A stretch of DNA of 64,000 nt from UBA3941 sp002385665 (GTDB taxonomy: Bacteria > Bacillota > Clostridia > Caldicoprobacterales > UBA3941). This document shows, one piece after another, positions 9,801-17,681 of this stretch. The notes below the pieces were generated by a model. The model saw nothing but the letters and a program-made list of their open reading frames with translations. It was not told the origin of the DNA and did no database searches. The stretch's first letter is position 1. Each line of letters opens with the position of its first letter. The stretch lies in assembly GCA_050949255.1 (NCBI GenBank), contig JBMNFJ010000016.1, positions 620,001 through 684,000 of the forward strand, in the 5' to 3' direction. A program made the position numbers and the translations under genes.

Positions 9801-9936
9801 AGGCCCCCATGATTATCAAGAGATTGAAGGAATTATAACACCAGGTTCTTTTTATAGCGACAAAATGATTAAGTTTACAAAAAGCGGTTTTAGCGGTGTT
9901 GCTTCTATTAGAGTGTATTCAAAACAGCAAAAATGA
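6898..9936 (+). CDS. Large cytoplasmic glycoside hydrolase, GH106/alpha-L-rhamnosidase-like
   Basis: Protein of 1012 aa. The N-terminal part carries a PFWSWN motif (19-23), GIGGFYMHPRGGL (42-54), GMKAWLYDEDRFPSG (78-92) and GIFTDEP (212-218), as in GH106-like TIM-barrel hydrolases; acidic residues in YDED and TDEP are catalytic candidates. The last 280 residues look like beta-sandwich modules, including a final galactose-binding-like domain (LDGLWGIAFRIFVNGKEAG). There is no signal peptide, so it should act on imported oligosaccharide. ATG at 6898 is chosen over an upstream GTG because GGGAGG at 6883-6888 is correctly placed. It has its own promoter after the transporter terminator. The exact sugar specificity is inference. 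Confidence 0.75.
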   Translation: MVDYKRFRDCPMEYRSAPFWSWNHKMGKDEIIRQIHQMYKQGIGGFYMHPRGGLMDEYLGEDFMKAISVAVKEAESLGMKAWLYDEDRFPSGSAGGMVVQDNPEYGAKALEMLEIPHSQIDEIDSKLKVYLPRRSGENISYEDITNIPKEDVVKENTLVLVFRIAFMDKLGRCNNKPYTDLCYKDAVDRFIEITHEKYKKDLKEHFGNTIPGIFTDEPNFNVNTAGKNYLPWTYQFEEYFRDKKGYCIIDHLPELFFKINNYKKIRFDYWDVMTRLFNEFFVQNIYQWCERNNLNLTGHYWEHAFPNPTHSGSVMPHYEFMQYPGIDMLFNTEDEIEQVGNDLIVKEVSSVGNQLGKERVLSETFGASGWDLDFAEMKRVADWQFALGINLICQHLVLYSIEGYRKRDFPPSYLDHQPYWDSYYILADYLARMSYIMSQGEYKADIMVLHPSSSTWTEYDVLNDNNSGLEKISDSIKGLVRTLCQSGYLFDLGDDIIIERHGKIEDGKFVVGNGRYSTIILPDMTVMRETNLILLREFVQSGGRIIATGTIPSLLDGDYNKELVDFFSGDYVINCCINDIIDVLCASNHERILVEDLDGRRVQDIYTHKRIAGDKQIVFLCNYSREKKYEMRLQIEPTIGKIESWDPTSGERKELFAYVKDDKRYVDLIFYPSGSHLLIMDEGSPACMESGFRSTIKALIKELKLNDWEVNRKDYNALTINRCSISIDNGQWTEPNNVVAIHDNIRKLLGLDESNIFAPQPWTYTQEERDRFFSLKARYTFKLMEEITGAIRLAAESSDIFTVSVNGNIVKTHDSTYKDRAFQVYDIKDYIVVGENEIVLSTDRYGVLSSIESIYIIGDFKVKPVNGEFAIWEEDNISLGDWTQTGYPFYSGKMVYHQNFKIEEDLSSDKCVQLTLDGLWGIAFRIFVNGKEAGILGWKPYELDITQYLKTGNNKIEIEVMNSLQNLLGPHDYQEIEGIITPGSFYSDKMIKFTKSGFSGVASIRVYSKQQK

Positions 9937-9937
9937 T

Positions 9938-9966
9938 TTTCATATTGCAGGATACATGATTATAAT
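9938..9966 (+). promoter_or_regulatory. Candidate promoter for asp23-fakA genes
   Basis: Perfect TATAAT at 9961-9966 with a weak TTTCAT 17 bp upstream. An ACCTATC / GATAGGT hairpin follows at about 10000-10020, inside the leader. Confidence 0.4.
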
Positions 9967-10078
9967 ATAGAATATAACATAACATTTAAGACTGGTTTGA
10001 CCTATCAATGCTCGATAGGTTGTTATAGAATGCTTATGATTGGATGTATCCAACAGGAAAAGGAGAGGAGGAAGGTCA

Positions 10079-10429
10079 GTGAGTGCTAGAAAAACCAATC
10101 CTTTAGGTGAAATGGTTATTGCCGATGAGGTAATTGCTACCCTTGCAGGAATATCCGCCATTGAGTGTTATGGAATTGTAGGAATGGCATCAAAGCGGGC
10201 TACAGACGGTATAGTTGAACTTCTGGGCAGGGAGAATCTATCAAAGGGTGTTAAGGTATATACACAGGACAATGATATAATTATAGACCTTTTTATAATC
10301 GTAGAATACGGAATTTCAATTTCTGCGGTAGCCAAAAATATAATAGAAACAGTAAAATATAATGTTGAAAACCTAACAGGTATGAATGTAAAAAAAATTA
10401 ACGTAATGGTAGAAGGTGTCAGGGTATAA
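10079..10429 (+). CDS. Asp23/Gls24 family envelope-stress protein (YloU)
   Basis: About 116 aa, with the compact Asp23 fold signature GEMVIADEVIATLAGISAIECYGIVGM and a later NLTGMNVKKINVMVEGVRV end. These proteins associate with the membrane and envelope stress; in this position (upstream of yloV) the function is conserved but poorly defined. GTG at 10079 is preferred over the longer TTG at 10040 because GAGGAGG (10065-10071) lies seven bases upstream. Confidence 0.88.
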   Translation: MSARKTNPLGEMVIADEVIATLAGISAIECYGIVGMASKRATDGIVELLGRENLSKGVKVYTQDNDIIIDLFIIVEYGISISAVAKNIIETVKYNVENLTGMNVKKINVMVEGVRV

Positions 10430-10456
10430 GTTTCTGTCGCCAAAGGAGGTAAAGCA

Positions 10457-12073
10457 TTGTATATAGAATATATAGACGGAATTAAACTGAGAGAAATGTT
10501 TTGGGCGGCTGCGCAGTTTTTGGAAAAGAACAAACAAGCCCTAAACGCCTTAAACGTTTTTCCTGTTCCTGACGGAGATACAGGAACCAATATGTCCCTG
10601 ACCATGATGGCTGCGATAAAAGAAATGCAAGGTACAAATGCAAATACAGTTGCACAAGTAGCAGACGCAATTTCTAAAGGTTCTTTAAAGGGAGCCAGAG
10701 GAAATTCTGGTGTTATTTTATCCCAGTTATTCAGGGGATTTTCCAGGGCATTACAAGACAAAGAAAAGATGTCTACCCGAGAGTGTGCAATAGCCTTACA
10801 AGAGGGTGCAAAAACTGCTTATAAAGCAGTAATGAAGCCGACCGAAGGTACTATGCTGACTGTCGCCCGGGTAACCGGTGAAGAAGCAATAAAACTTAGT
10901 AAAAAACATCAAGATTTTAAATCTTTTAGCAGCGAAGTGATTAAAGTCGCAAAAGATACTCTTGATAAGACTCCGGATATGTTACCCCCCCTTAAGGAGG
11001 CAGGAGTGGTAGATGCCGGAGGTATGGGGGTTTTGTATATCCTAATGGGTGCAGCTCAGGCTCTTGATGGTACCTTGGATATGGGATTAATACCTATTTC
11101 AGAGGAGAAAATTACAGATACAAGTCCTGAAATAGAGATAGGGGCAGATATACGGTTTGCATATTGTACTGAATTTTTTATAAAAAACTTATTCTCTCAT
11201 GTAACTGAGGATGATATAGACAAACTAAAGGGCAGGCTCTCCAATCTGGGAGACTCCATCGTAGTGGTAGGGGATCTGGATCTTATTAAGGTTCATGTAC
11301 ATACCAATATGCCTGGAAAGGCTCTTCAGTTAGCATTGAGATTTGGTGAATTATCGGGTATTAAAATTGACAATATGAAAGAGCAACATCGTCATGTCAT
11401 CATAGAGAAAAAACAAAAGGAATATGGTGTTGTTGCAGTAGCCATGGGGGATGGAATAAGTTCCATTTTTAAGGATCTTGCTGTTGACTATGTTATCGAA
11501 GGGGGACAGACAATGAACCCCAGTATTGAAGATATCTCCAAAGCAGTGGAACAGACCAACGCTAAAAACGTTTTTGTTCTACCTAACAATAGCAATATTA
11601 TTTTGTCAGCGAAGCAGGCTCAAGAAATTAGTGATAGTAACATTATTGTAATACCCAGTAAATCGATTCCCCAGGGCTTGGCCGCCATATTGGCCTTCAA
11701 TCCAGACTCCGATATAGATACAAATATTACCAATATGACCGAAGCTATGGAAAGTGTAAGTACCGGTCAGGTGACCTATGCTGTCAGGGATTCGGAATAT
11801 AATGGTATAACCATCAAAAAAGATGATATAATAGGCCTCGCTGACGGAAAGATTGTTACAGCCGGTAAGGATATAAAAGAGATAACCATATCGTTGTTAG
11901 AAAAGATGTTGGATGATGACAGCGAGATTGTTACCTTACTGTATGGCCAGGAGATTGATGAGGAAAAGGCTGGGCAAATAGTTTCCTTTTTAGAGGGAAA
12001 ATATCCTGATTTGGACATTGAGATGCATCCAGGAGGTCAGCCATTATATTATTATATTATATCTGTTGAATGA
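10457..12073 (+). CDS. fakA: DAK2-domain fatty acid kinase FakA-like protein (YloV)
   Basis: 538 aa. The N-terminal DhaL/DAK2 ATP-binding domain contains FPVPDGDTGTNM (about residues 35-46), whose Asp residues hold the Mg ions, and a GARGNSGVILSQ loop. A middle and C-terminal DegV-like region ends in the conserved PGGQPLYYYIIS. FakA phosphorylates fatty acids carried by FakB so they enter phospholipid synthesis. FakB is not seen here, but plsX and the fab genes lie downstream. TTG start is fixed by AAAGGAGGT at 10442-10450. Confidence 0.88.
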   Translation: MYIEYIDGIKLREMFWAAAQFLEKNKQALNALNVFPVPDGDTGTNMSLTMMAAIKEMQGTNANTVAQVADAISKGSLKGARGNSGVILSQLFRGFSRALQDKEKMSTRECAIALQEGAKTAYKAVMKPTEGTMLTVARVTGEEAIKLSKKHQDFKSFSSEVIKVAKDTLDKTPDMLPPLKEAGVVDAGGMGVLYILMGAAQALDGTLDMGLIPISEEKITDTSPEIEIGADIRFAYCTEFFIKNLFSHVTEDDIDKLKGRLSNLGDSIVVVGDLDLIKVHVHTNMPGKALQLALRFGELSGIKIDNMKEQHRHVIIEKKQKEYGVVAVAMGDGISSIFKDLAVDYVIEGGQTMNPSIEDISKAVEQTNAKNVFVLPNNSNIILSAKQAQEISDSNIIVIPSKSIPQGLAAILAFNPDSDIDTNITNMTEAMESVSTGQVTYAVRDSEYNGITIKKDDIIGLADGKIVTAGKDIKEITISLLEKMLDDDSEIVTLLYGQEIDEEKAGQIVSFLEGKYPDLDIEMHPGGQPLYYYIISVE

Positions 12074-12122
12074 TATGCTGTATCATTTATTGTGGATTGT
12101 CTGTGAGGACAATGTAATTGTA

Positions 12123-12153
12123 GGCTGGGGAACTATAACCCAGCCTTTTCTTT
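12123..12153 (+). terminator. Terminator after yloV
   Basis: GGCTGGG / CCCAGCC stem, nine-base loop, then TTTTCTTT. Confidence 0.9.
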
Positions 12154-12185
12154 AATATATAAACATGTATTGTGGGTGAAATAGT

Positions 12186-14246
12186 ATGGGTCTATTAGAG
12201 CAATCGGTTAATACAGTAAAGGGAATCGGACCTAAAAAGACTAAACTGTTGGCAAGGCTGGATATCAACACCTTAGAGGATGTTCTGTATTATTTTCCCA
12301 GGGATTATGAGATACACCCGAAGATAAGCAGCATTAACTCAATTAAAAGTGGAGAAATGGTATCCATATGCGGAAAATTTGAGGGCAATCCTAAGCTCGC
12401 CAGGAAACACAGGGGTTTATCCATCTTGGAATGGACGGCTACAGATGGAACAGGACAGGTGACCTGCATATGGTTTAATCAGCCCTACAGGGCAAGACAA
12501 TACAACAAGAATGTCCCATACTATATATATGGAAAGGCAATAAGGGCATATGGTAAGATCCAGATTCAAAACCCAATAGTAGAGGAATATAGACCTGGTT
12601 TCCACGATGGGGGACGGATAGAACCGATTTATCCCTTGGTAGATGGATTAACTCAAAAGGATTTGAGAAATCTTACTCAGAATATCCTTGAGAGGATTGA
12701 AGAAGATATAGAAGAGGATGTGCCTGAAATTATAATAAGGGAATATGGTTTAGTAGGCAAAACTTATGCCCTCAAAACTATACACTATCCCCTGAATCAG
12801 GATACCCTGGAGGAAGCTAAGAGGCGTTTGATATTCGATGAACTGTTCTTAATGCAATTAGCCCTCCATGGACAACGAGAAAAACGATCAAAGGCTAAAA
12901 ACGGTTTGTTAATCAGATGGAACAATGAGGATATGGCCGATTTTATTAGGAAACTGGGTTATCCGTTGACCGGAGCCCAGGTAAGAGTGGTGGAGGAAAT
13001 CTTCCGGGATTTAAATAGCAATGTACCTATGAATCGTCTTGTATATGGGGATGTTGGTTCCGGGAAAACAGTTATCGCAGCCATTGCCTTATATGCGGCA
13101 GTTCTAGGCGGATACCAAGGGGTTTTAATGGCCCCTACGGAAATCCTGGCAAGACAGCACTTGGAAACCTTGGAACAACTCTTTTTGGGAATTGAGATTA
13201 GGCTTGCTTTATTGACCGGGGGTATACCAAACAGTGAAAAAGAAAGGATAAAAGAGCTTCTATCCACTGGTGAAATTCATATAGTTGTAGCAACCCATGC
13301 AATTTTACAGGATGATGTAGAATTTCATAGACTTGGTCTGGTTGTCACTGATGAACAGCATAGGTTCGGTGTGAGACAGAGGGCCACCATTATCCAAAAG
13401 GGCAATAAAACCCCACACATCCTAGTAATGTCAGCGACTCCTATACCAAGGACCATGGCCTTGACACTCTATGGGGATTTGGATATCTCTATAATAGATG
13501 AATTACCTCCGGGGAGAAAACCGGTCAAGACCTATCATGTTCCATCTTCCATGAGGGAACGTGTATATGCTTTCATACGAAGGCAGGTAGAGTTGGGATA
13601 TCAAGCATATCTCGTATGTCCATTGGTAGAGGAATCCCAAGATATAGACGCCGAATCGGCAATTAAGATGTTTAACACACTAAGAACAGAGTCCCTTTCC
13701 AATCTTAGACTTGGCTTAATACACGGTAGAATGAAAGCAGATGAAAAGGAAGAAGTAATGAAGACTTTTCAAGATGGGGATATTGACGTACTAATATCCA
13801 CTACTGTAATTGAGGTAGGAGTAAATGTGGCGAATGCTAATTTAGTTGTTATCGAAAACGCTGATAGATTTGGATTGGCAGCGCTCCATCAATTGAGGGG
13901 CAGGGTTGGACGAAGTAAAGATCAGGGTTATTGTATACTCATAGCTGACATAAGCACTGAAAATGCAAGGGAAAGAATGAACATAATGGTTAAAACCAAT
14001 GATGGTTTTGAGATATCGCAAAAAGATCTGGAGCTTAGGGGACCCGGGGAGTTTCTTGGGGTAAAGCAACACGGGCTGCCTCAACTTAAAATAGCAGATC
14101 TCATTAGGGATGTAGATATTCTTAATGAAACAAAAGATGCGGTAGAAAAAATAATGGCATTGGAGGATTCTGAATACAAAAGTACTATATTACAGAGGGC
14201 TTATAACAAATTTAACCGGAGTATGAGAGAAGTTGTGTTAAATTGA
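12186..14246 (+). CDS. recG: ATP-dependent DNA helicase RecG
   Basis: 686 aa superfamily-2 helicase that reverses stalled forks and branch-migrates Holliday junctions. N-terminal helix-hairpin element (GIGPKKTKLL), wedge OB domain at about 50-150, Walker A GDVGSGKT at 288-295, DEQH box at 389-392 with the following RFGVRQR, SATPIPRT motif III, and the RecG-specific C-terminal KTNDGFEISQKDLELRGPGEFLG. Length is normal. GGGTGA lies six bases before the ATG. Confidence 0.97.
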   Translation: MGLLEQSVNTVKGIGPKKTKLLARLDINTLEDVLYYFPRDYEIHPKISSINSIKSGEMVSICGKFEGNPKLARKHRGLSILEWTATDGTGQVTCIWFNQPYRARQYNKNVPYYIYGKAIRAYGKIQIQNPIVEEYRPGFHDGGRIEPIYPLVDGLTQKDLRNLTQNILERIEEDIEEDVPEIIIREYGLVGKTYALKTIHYPLNQDTLEEAKRRLIFDELFLMQLALHGQREKRSKAKNGLLIRWNNEDMADFIRKLGYPLTGAQVRVVEEIFRDLNSNVPMNRLVYGDVGSGKTVIAAIALYAAVLGGYQGVLMAPTEILARQHLETLEQLFLGIEIRLALLTGGIPNSEKERIKELLSTGEIHIVVATHAILQDDVEFHRLGLVVTDEQHRFGVRQRATIIQKGNKTPHILVMSATPIPRTMALTLYGDLDISIIDELPPGRKPVKTYHVPSSMRERVYAFIRRQVELGYQAYLVCPLVEESQDIDAESAIKMFNTLRTESLSNLRLGLIHGRMKADEKEEVMKTFQDGDIDVLISTTVIEVGVNVANANLVVIENADRFGLAALHQLRGRVGRSKDQGYCILIADISTENARERMNIMVKTNDGFEISQKDLELRGPGEFLGVKQHGLPQLKIADLIRDVDILNETKDAVEKIMALEDSEYKSTILQRAYNKFNRSMREVVLN

Positions 14247-14357
14247 TTTTTTTCTTCCCAAGACTTTATCATGGCGTGAAAAAAACTTTATTTACCAGTG
14301 TAAAAAACATATTATTGGACAAATTAATACTACATTCGACAACAGGAGGTGAAGATA

Positions 14358-14558
14358 TTGCCTACTAGTAATCAGAAAGTTGTTCCAGCAGCTAGAGATG
14401 CCCTTAACAACATGAAATTTGAGATTGCCAATGAAATAGGTATTAATTTGAAACCAGGGTATAATGGGGATTTAACTGCAAAGCAAGCAGGCCATATAGG
14501 CGGACAGATGACAAGGAGATTGGTTGCGATGGCTCAGCAGCAGATGAGCGGCCAATAA
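14358..14558 (+). CDS. Small acid-soluble spore protein, alpha/beta type
   Basis: About 66 aa DNA-binding protein that coats and protects spore DNA. Carries the family signatures KFEIANEIGI, which contains the Gpr cleavage site, and GYNGDLTAKQAGHIGGQMTRRLV. TTG at 14358 fits AGGAGGTGA at 14344-14352 better than the GTG inside that Shine-Dalgarno. CATATTA at 14308-14314 could be a sigma-G -10, but no convincing -35 is present. The protease that degrades it, Gpr, is encoded at 44148 in this window. Confidence 0.95.
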   Translation: MPTSNQKVVPAARDALNNMKFEIANEIGINLKPGYNGDLTAKQAGHIGGQMTRRLVAMAQQQMSGQ

Positions 14559-14572
14559 CAAATAATGATAAT

Positions 14573-14611
14573 AATTAAAAGGAACGGGTAAGTTATCCGT
14601 TCCTTTTAATT
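14573..14611 (+). terminator. Terminator after the SASP gene
   Basis: Fifteen-base-pair stem AATTAAAAGGAACGG with its exact complement, nine-base loop; the 3' arm supplies the T-rich tail. Confidence 0.9.
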
Positions 14612-14648
14612 ATGGACTAATTAGGATAAATCACATTTTCTATTATAC

Positions 14649-14677
14649 TTGTTACCTATTTTTATCTATGATAAAAT
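14649..14677 (+). promoter_or_regulatory. Promoter of rsmD-coaD
   Basis: TTGTTA, 17-bp spacer, TAAAAT. A CCTATTTT / AAAATAGG dyad overlaps the spacer and -10 (14655-14680) and could be an operator. Confidence 0.6.
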
Positions 14678-14784
14678 AGGAACTAGCTTTGGGGATATCA
14701 GAATATTAAATACACCAATCTCAAAGTTTTCAATAAAATCTTGTATTAAAATGATATGCACCTAAAAGATTAGGAGGAAACCCT

Positions 14785-15336
14785 TTGCGCATAATAGCCG
14801 GACGATCTAAGGGCATGCCATTACAGACTATAAAAGGAAGAAACACAAGGCCTACTTCAGATAAAGTGAAGGAATCAATATTCAATATCATACAGGACAG
14901 GATATTGGACAGTGTAGTATTGGACCTTTTTGCCGGAACAGGGAATTTGGGTTTTGAATCTCTCAGTAGAGGTGCAAAAAAGGCGATTTTTATCGATAGG
15001 GACATAATCGCAGTGAAAACTATAAAAAAGAATTGTGAGAATTTGGGTTACCAAGAGCAATCTGAGATATATAGGGGTGATGTTTTAGCATCATTGACTA
15101 GGATAGCCAAACGTGATATTCTCTTTGATATAATCTTTATAGATCCACCGTATAATTACGAGTACGGGGATGCCTTATTATCTTCTATAAACGATTTTGG
15201 GATTTTACATGAACATGGTATTATTATTTTTGAACATGATACAAAGTCCCCATTGCCTGATAGGGTAGCCAATTTTCATTGTTATGACAGGAGAAAATAT
15301 GGCGGGACCGGAGTTAGCTTTTATAGGAAAGGATGA
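14785..15336 (+). CDS. rsmD: 16S rRNA (guanine(966)-N(2))-methyltransferase RsmD
   Basis: 183 aa class I SAM-dependent methyltransferase modifying G966 of 16S rRNA. N-terminal MRIIAGRSKGMPL, substrate-binding RPTSDKVKESIFN, SAM motif DLFAGTGNLG (47-56) and catalytic DPPY (120-123). TTG start with TAGGAGGAAA upstream. Six bases separate it from coaD, as in Bacillus ylbH-ylbI. Confidence 0.95.
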   Translation: MRIIAGRSKGMPLQTIKGRNTRPTSDKVKESIFNIIQDRILDSVVLDLFAGTGNLGFESLSRGAKKAIFIDRDIIAVKTIKKNCENLGYQEQSEIYRGDVLASLTRIAKRDILFDIIFIDPPYNYEYGDALLSSINDFGILHEHGIIIFEHDTKSPLPDRVANFHCYDRRKYGGTGVSFYRKG

Positions 15337-15342
15337 AGCAAC

Positions 15343-15828
15343 GTGAAAATAGGCGTATACCCCGGCAGTTTCGATCCAGTCACTGAAGGGCATATGGATA
15401 TCATTAAACGTTCAGCAAAGATGTTTGACAAAGTAATAGTGGCAGTTGCCAAGAATTATAGCAAAAAACCCTTATTTACAGCGGAGGAAAGGACGGAGTT
15501 GATCCAAAGGTCACTTCAGGACATGCCCAATGTTGAGGTTGACAGTTTTGAGGGTTTGCTTATGGATTATATACATAGCAAAAATGCACAAGTAATTATC
15601 AAAGGATTACGAGCTATATCTGACTTTGAATATGAATTTCAGATGGCACTTATGAACAGAAAACTGGATCCCAAAGTTGAAACGATCTTTATGATGACCA
15701 GTTATAAATATTCATTTTTAAGTTCCAGCATGATAAAAGAGGTTGCCAGTCTAGGCGGATGTATAGCAGGTCTAGTACCAGAGAACATTATACCTGATAT
15801 TTATCGGAAATTAAAAACAATAAGATGA
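15343..15828 (+). CDS. coaD: Phosphopantetheine adenylyltransferase
   Basis: 161 aa nucleotidyltransferase making dephospho-CoA from 4'-phosphopantetheine and ATP. YPGSFDPVTEGH carries the TxGH motif at 14-17, and YSFLSSSMIKEVA is the conserved C-terminal nucleotide-binding segment. GTG start. Product CoA feeds the nearby pta and fatty acid genes. Confidence 0.96.
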   Translation: MKIGVYPGSFDPVTEGHMDIIKRSAKMFDKVIVAVAKNYSKKPLFTAEERTELIQRSLQDMPNVEVDSFEGLLMDYIHSKNAQVIIKGLRAISDFEYEFQMALMNRKLDPKVETIFMMTSYKYSFLSSSMIKEVASLGGCIAGLVPENIIPDIYRKLKTIR

Positions 15829-15842
15829 TGGGGGGATTATCC

Positions 15843-16289
15843 TTGAATATCCTTAGTTTGTTGGATGTATTAGAGGATGAATTGGAAAGGGGAACGAACT
15901 TACCTATCGGCAATAGGGCGTTAGTAAATAAAGGAAAGTGCCTGGAAATAATAAGGGATATTAGACTGAATATGCCAGAGGAGATAAAACAGGCTGAATG
16001 GATAAAAATGGAGAGACAAAGGATTCTGGTAGAAGCGCAGAAAGAATCAGAAGCGATTATAAGGGATGCTGAAGCACAGATAGAATCCTTAATCGAAGAA
16101 AACGAGATCACTCAAAGGGCTTATCAGCAGGCACGAGAGATCATGGAAAGCTGCCAGAACAATGCTAAGGAAATACGTTTAGGGACTAGGGAATATGCAG
16201 ACAACCTGCTTGAAAAGGTAGAGAACTATTTAATTGAGCAATTGGAAATTCTCAAAAGAAATCGCCAGGAATTAAGCGATATGAAATAA
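15843..16289 (+). CDS. Coiled-coil protein downstream of coaD
   Basis: Unrecognised soluble protein of about 148 aa, almost wholly alpha-helical. After a short N-terminal region (MNILSLLDVLEDELERGTNLPIGNRALV) it forms a long charged coiled coil with alternating Glu/Arg and Ala (QRILVEAQKESEAIIRDAEA). Similar proteins next to coaD are common in Clostridia and are often annotated loosely as ATPase because of resemblance to ATP-synthase b/H subunits. TTG at 15843 sits seven bases after GGGGGG; the longer ATG at 15825 would overlap the coaD stop. Confidence 0.7.
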   Translation: MNILSLLDVLEDELERGTNLPIGNRALVNKGKCLEIIRDIRLNMPEEIKQAEWIKMERQRILVEAQKESEAIIRDAEAQIESLIEENEITQRAYQQAREIMESCQNNAKEIRLGTREYADNLLEKVENYLIEQLEILKRNRQELSDMK

Positions 16290-16312
16290 GGGCACCTGAC
16301 GATTGAGAAACC

Positions 16313-17518
16313 TCAATAGTCCCAAATTTTAACCGATTTAAGGAGAATCACAATAAGATATAGGGCTATAAATATAAATACGACTGATGCTAATAGATAT
16401 CCAGTTGCAATAAGGGTACTACCTATAGTCGGATTTATAAAATGTTCAAGATTACCGAAGGCAGCAACCGATTCAACTTCATGAAACCAGAGTAAGACGT
16501 ATGTAATAATAGCTGAGAAAACACCATGAAGTAGCTTAGATAAAAAGTACACCCCCGTAGAAAGATCGGTGTTTGCCAAGAAACTGATAGCCTGGCTATG
16601 GATGGATAAGCCACCCCAGCCTATAATTAGTGAGATGGCTACTAATTTGTAATTAAAGGGGAGGGTAGCCTCCCCTAATAGCTGACAACCGGTAGTGATC
16701 TCCATGGCGCCCGCAATAATGGGGTTTATTATTTGGGATAATCCGGTACCTAAGGAAACCCAACTGCTTGATATGTTATCTGGCCCCGATGTTATCCTAT
16801 TTTGAAGTAACAGATTTATAATTACCGAAAACAAAATTATGAATCCACCTATAATCAACTGTGCTTCCATGGAATTGCGGACCGATTGTCCTAATATTTT
16901 TCCAAGGGATTTGTCATTTTTAGCGCCACCTTTAATGAGTTCCTTAAAGGCGGAGCCTATGTTTGGATTTGGTACTTGTAATTTACGTCTGGGATTTTTT
17001 TTGCCATAAAAACGGAATATGATGCCAAGTAAAAGTGAGCCTAGCAAATGGCTAATTGCAATAATGTATCCTGCTTTCGGATTGCCCAAAATACCAATCC
17101 CAACCGTCCCAATCATAAATAAAGGGCCGGAATTATTGCAAAAGGCCAACATTCTTTGGCCCTCAACCTTTGTAATAGATCCCTCATTATACAAAGAAGC
17201 TATAAGTTTAGGCCCGGTGGGATATCCAGAGGTAACGCTCATTATCCATACAAAGGAACTGTGACCTGGGCAATTGAAAAGTGGTCTGATTATTGGGCTT
17301 AAAAGCACAGAAAGGAAATCGACAAACCCCAATTCTATCATGATTTCTGAGGCTATAAAAAAGGGCAGCAAGGCCGGCAAAACTATATTCAACCACGTAT
17401 CAAGACCTTTTAAGGAAGCGGAAAGCGATTGTTTAGGATAGGTGACGATCAGTATAATAAAGATTAGGGCTACAAGGACGATCATAAACCTCTGCAATGA
17501 GTCAGTTTTAGAAGACAA
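16313..17518 (-). CDS. ylbJ: Sporulation integral membrane protein YlbJ
   Basis: 401 aa membrane protein with about eight hydrophobic helices and the nucleoside-transporter-gate-like motifs LPALLPFFIASEIMIELG, TSGYPTGPK and FCNNSGPLFMIGTVG. In Bacillus ylbJ is a sporulation gene needed for stable spores. The slot between coaD and ylbK is conserved, but here the gene is on the minus strand, opposite to its neighbours. TTG start at 17518 with GGGGGATA upstream on the minus strand. Confidence 0.9.
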   Translation of the reverse strand: MSSKTDSLQRFMIVLVALIFIILIVTYPKQSLSASLKGLDTWLNIVLPALLPFFIASEIMIELGFVDFLSVLLSPIIRPLFNCPGHSSFVWIMSVTSGYPTGPKLIASLYNEGSITKVEGQRMLAFCNNSGPLFMIGTVGIGILGNPKAGYIIAISHLLGSLLLGIIFRFYGKKNPRRKLQVPNPNIGSAFKELIKGGAKNDKSLGKILGQSVRNSMEAQLIIGGFIILFSVIINLLLQNRITSGPDNISSSWVSLGTGLSQIINPIIAGAMEITTGCQLLGEATLPFNYKLVAISLIIGWGGLSIHSQAISFLANTDLSTGVYFLSKLLHGVFSAIITYVLLWFHEVESVAAFGNLEHFINPTIGSTLIATGYLLASVVFIFIALYLIVILLKSVKIWDY

Positions 17519-17602
17519 ATTGTATTATCCCCCTTATATATTAGTAAGTGCGTTAATGGAATTTGCTAATTGTGGATTTGGATATCGGTGTAATAGTTTC
17601 AC

Positions 17603-17647
17603 GCTCTTAAGACACCAATTACCTAGCTCTTAAGCGGTAACGCTTAA
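17603..17647 (+). promoter_or_regulatory. Direct repeat and palindrome between ylbJ and ylbK
   Basis: GCTCTTAAG occurs at 17603-17611 and again at 17626-17634, 23 bp apart. The second copy runs into a perfect dyad TTAAGCG-GTAA-CGCTTAA (17630-17647). It sits in the divergent region and may be an operator or a leader hairpin. No regulator is identified. Confidence 0.4.
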
Positions 17648-17681
17648 TACTAATTTATTATATTTGGGAAGGGGACTAATT

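Noticed and set aside
9940..10161. Minus-strand ORF over the asp23 leader
   Set aside because: Shadow frame with no Shine-Dalgarno or family features; the plus strand has a real gene.
10168..10761. Long minus-strand ORF opposite asp23/yloV
   Set aside because: Antisense to well-supported genes; composition is a mirror of the coding strand.
14281..14321. Sigma-G promoter of the SASP gene
   Set aside because: A CATATTA -10 is present but no convincing -35; kept only as a remark.
16302..16317. Terminator between the coiled-coil gene and ylbJ
   Set aside because: Six-base stem ATTGAG/CTCAAT with no T-run on either strand; too weak.
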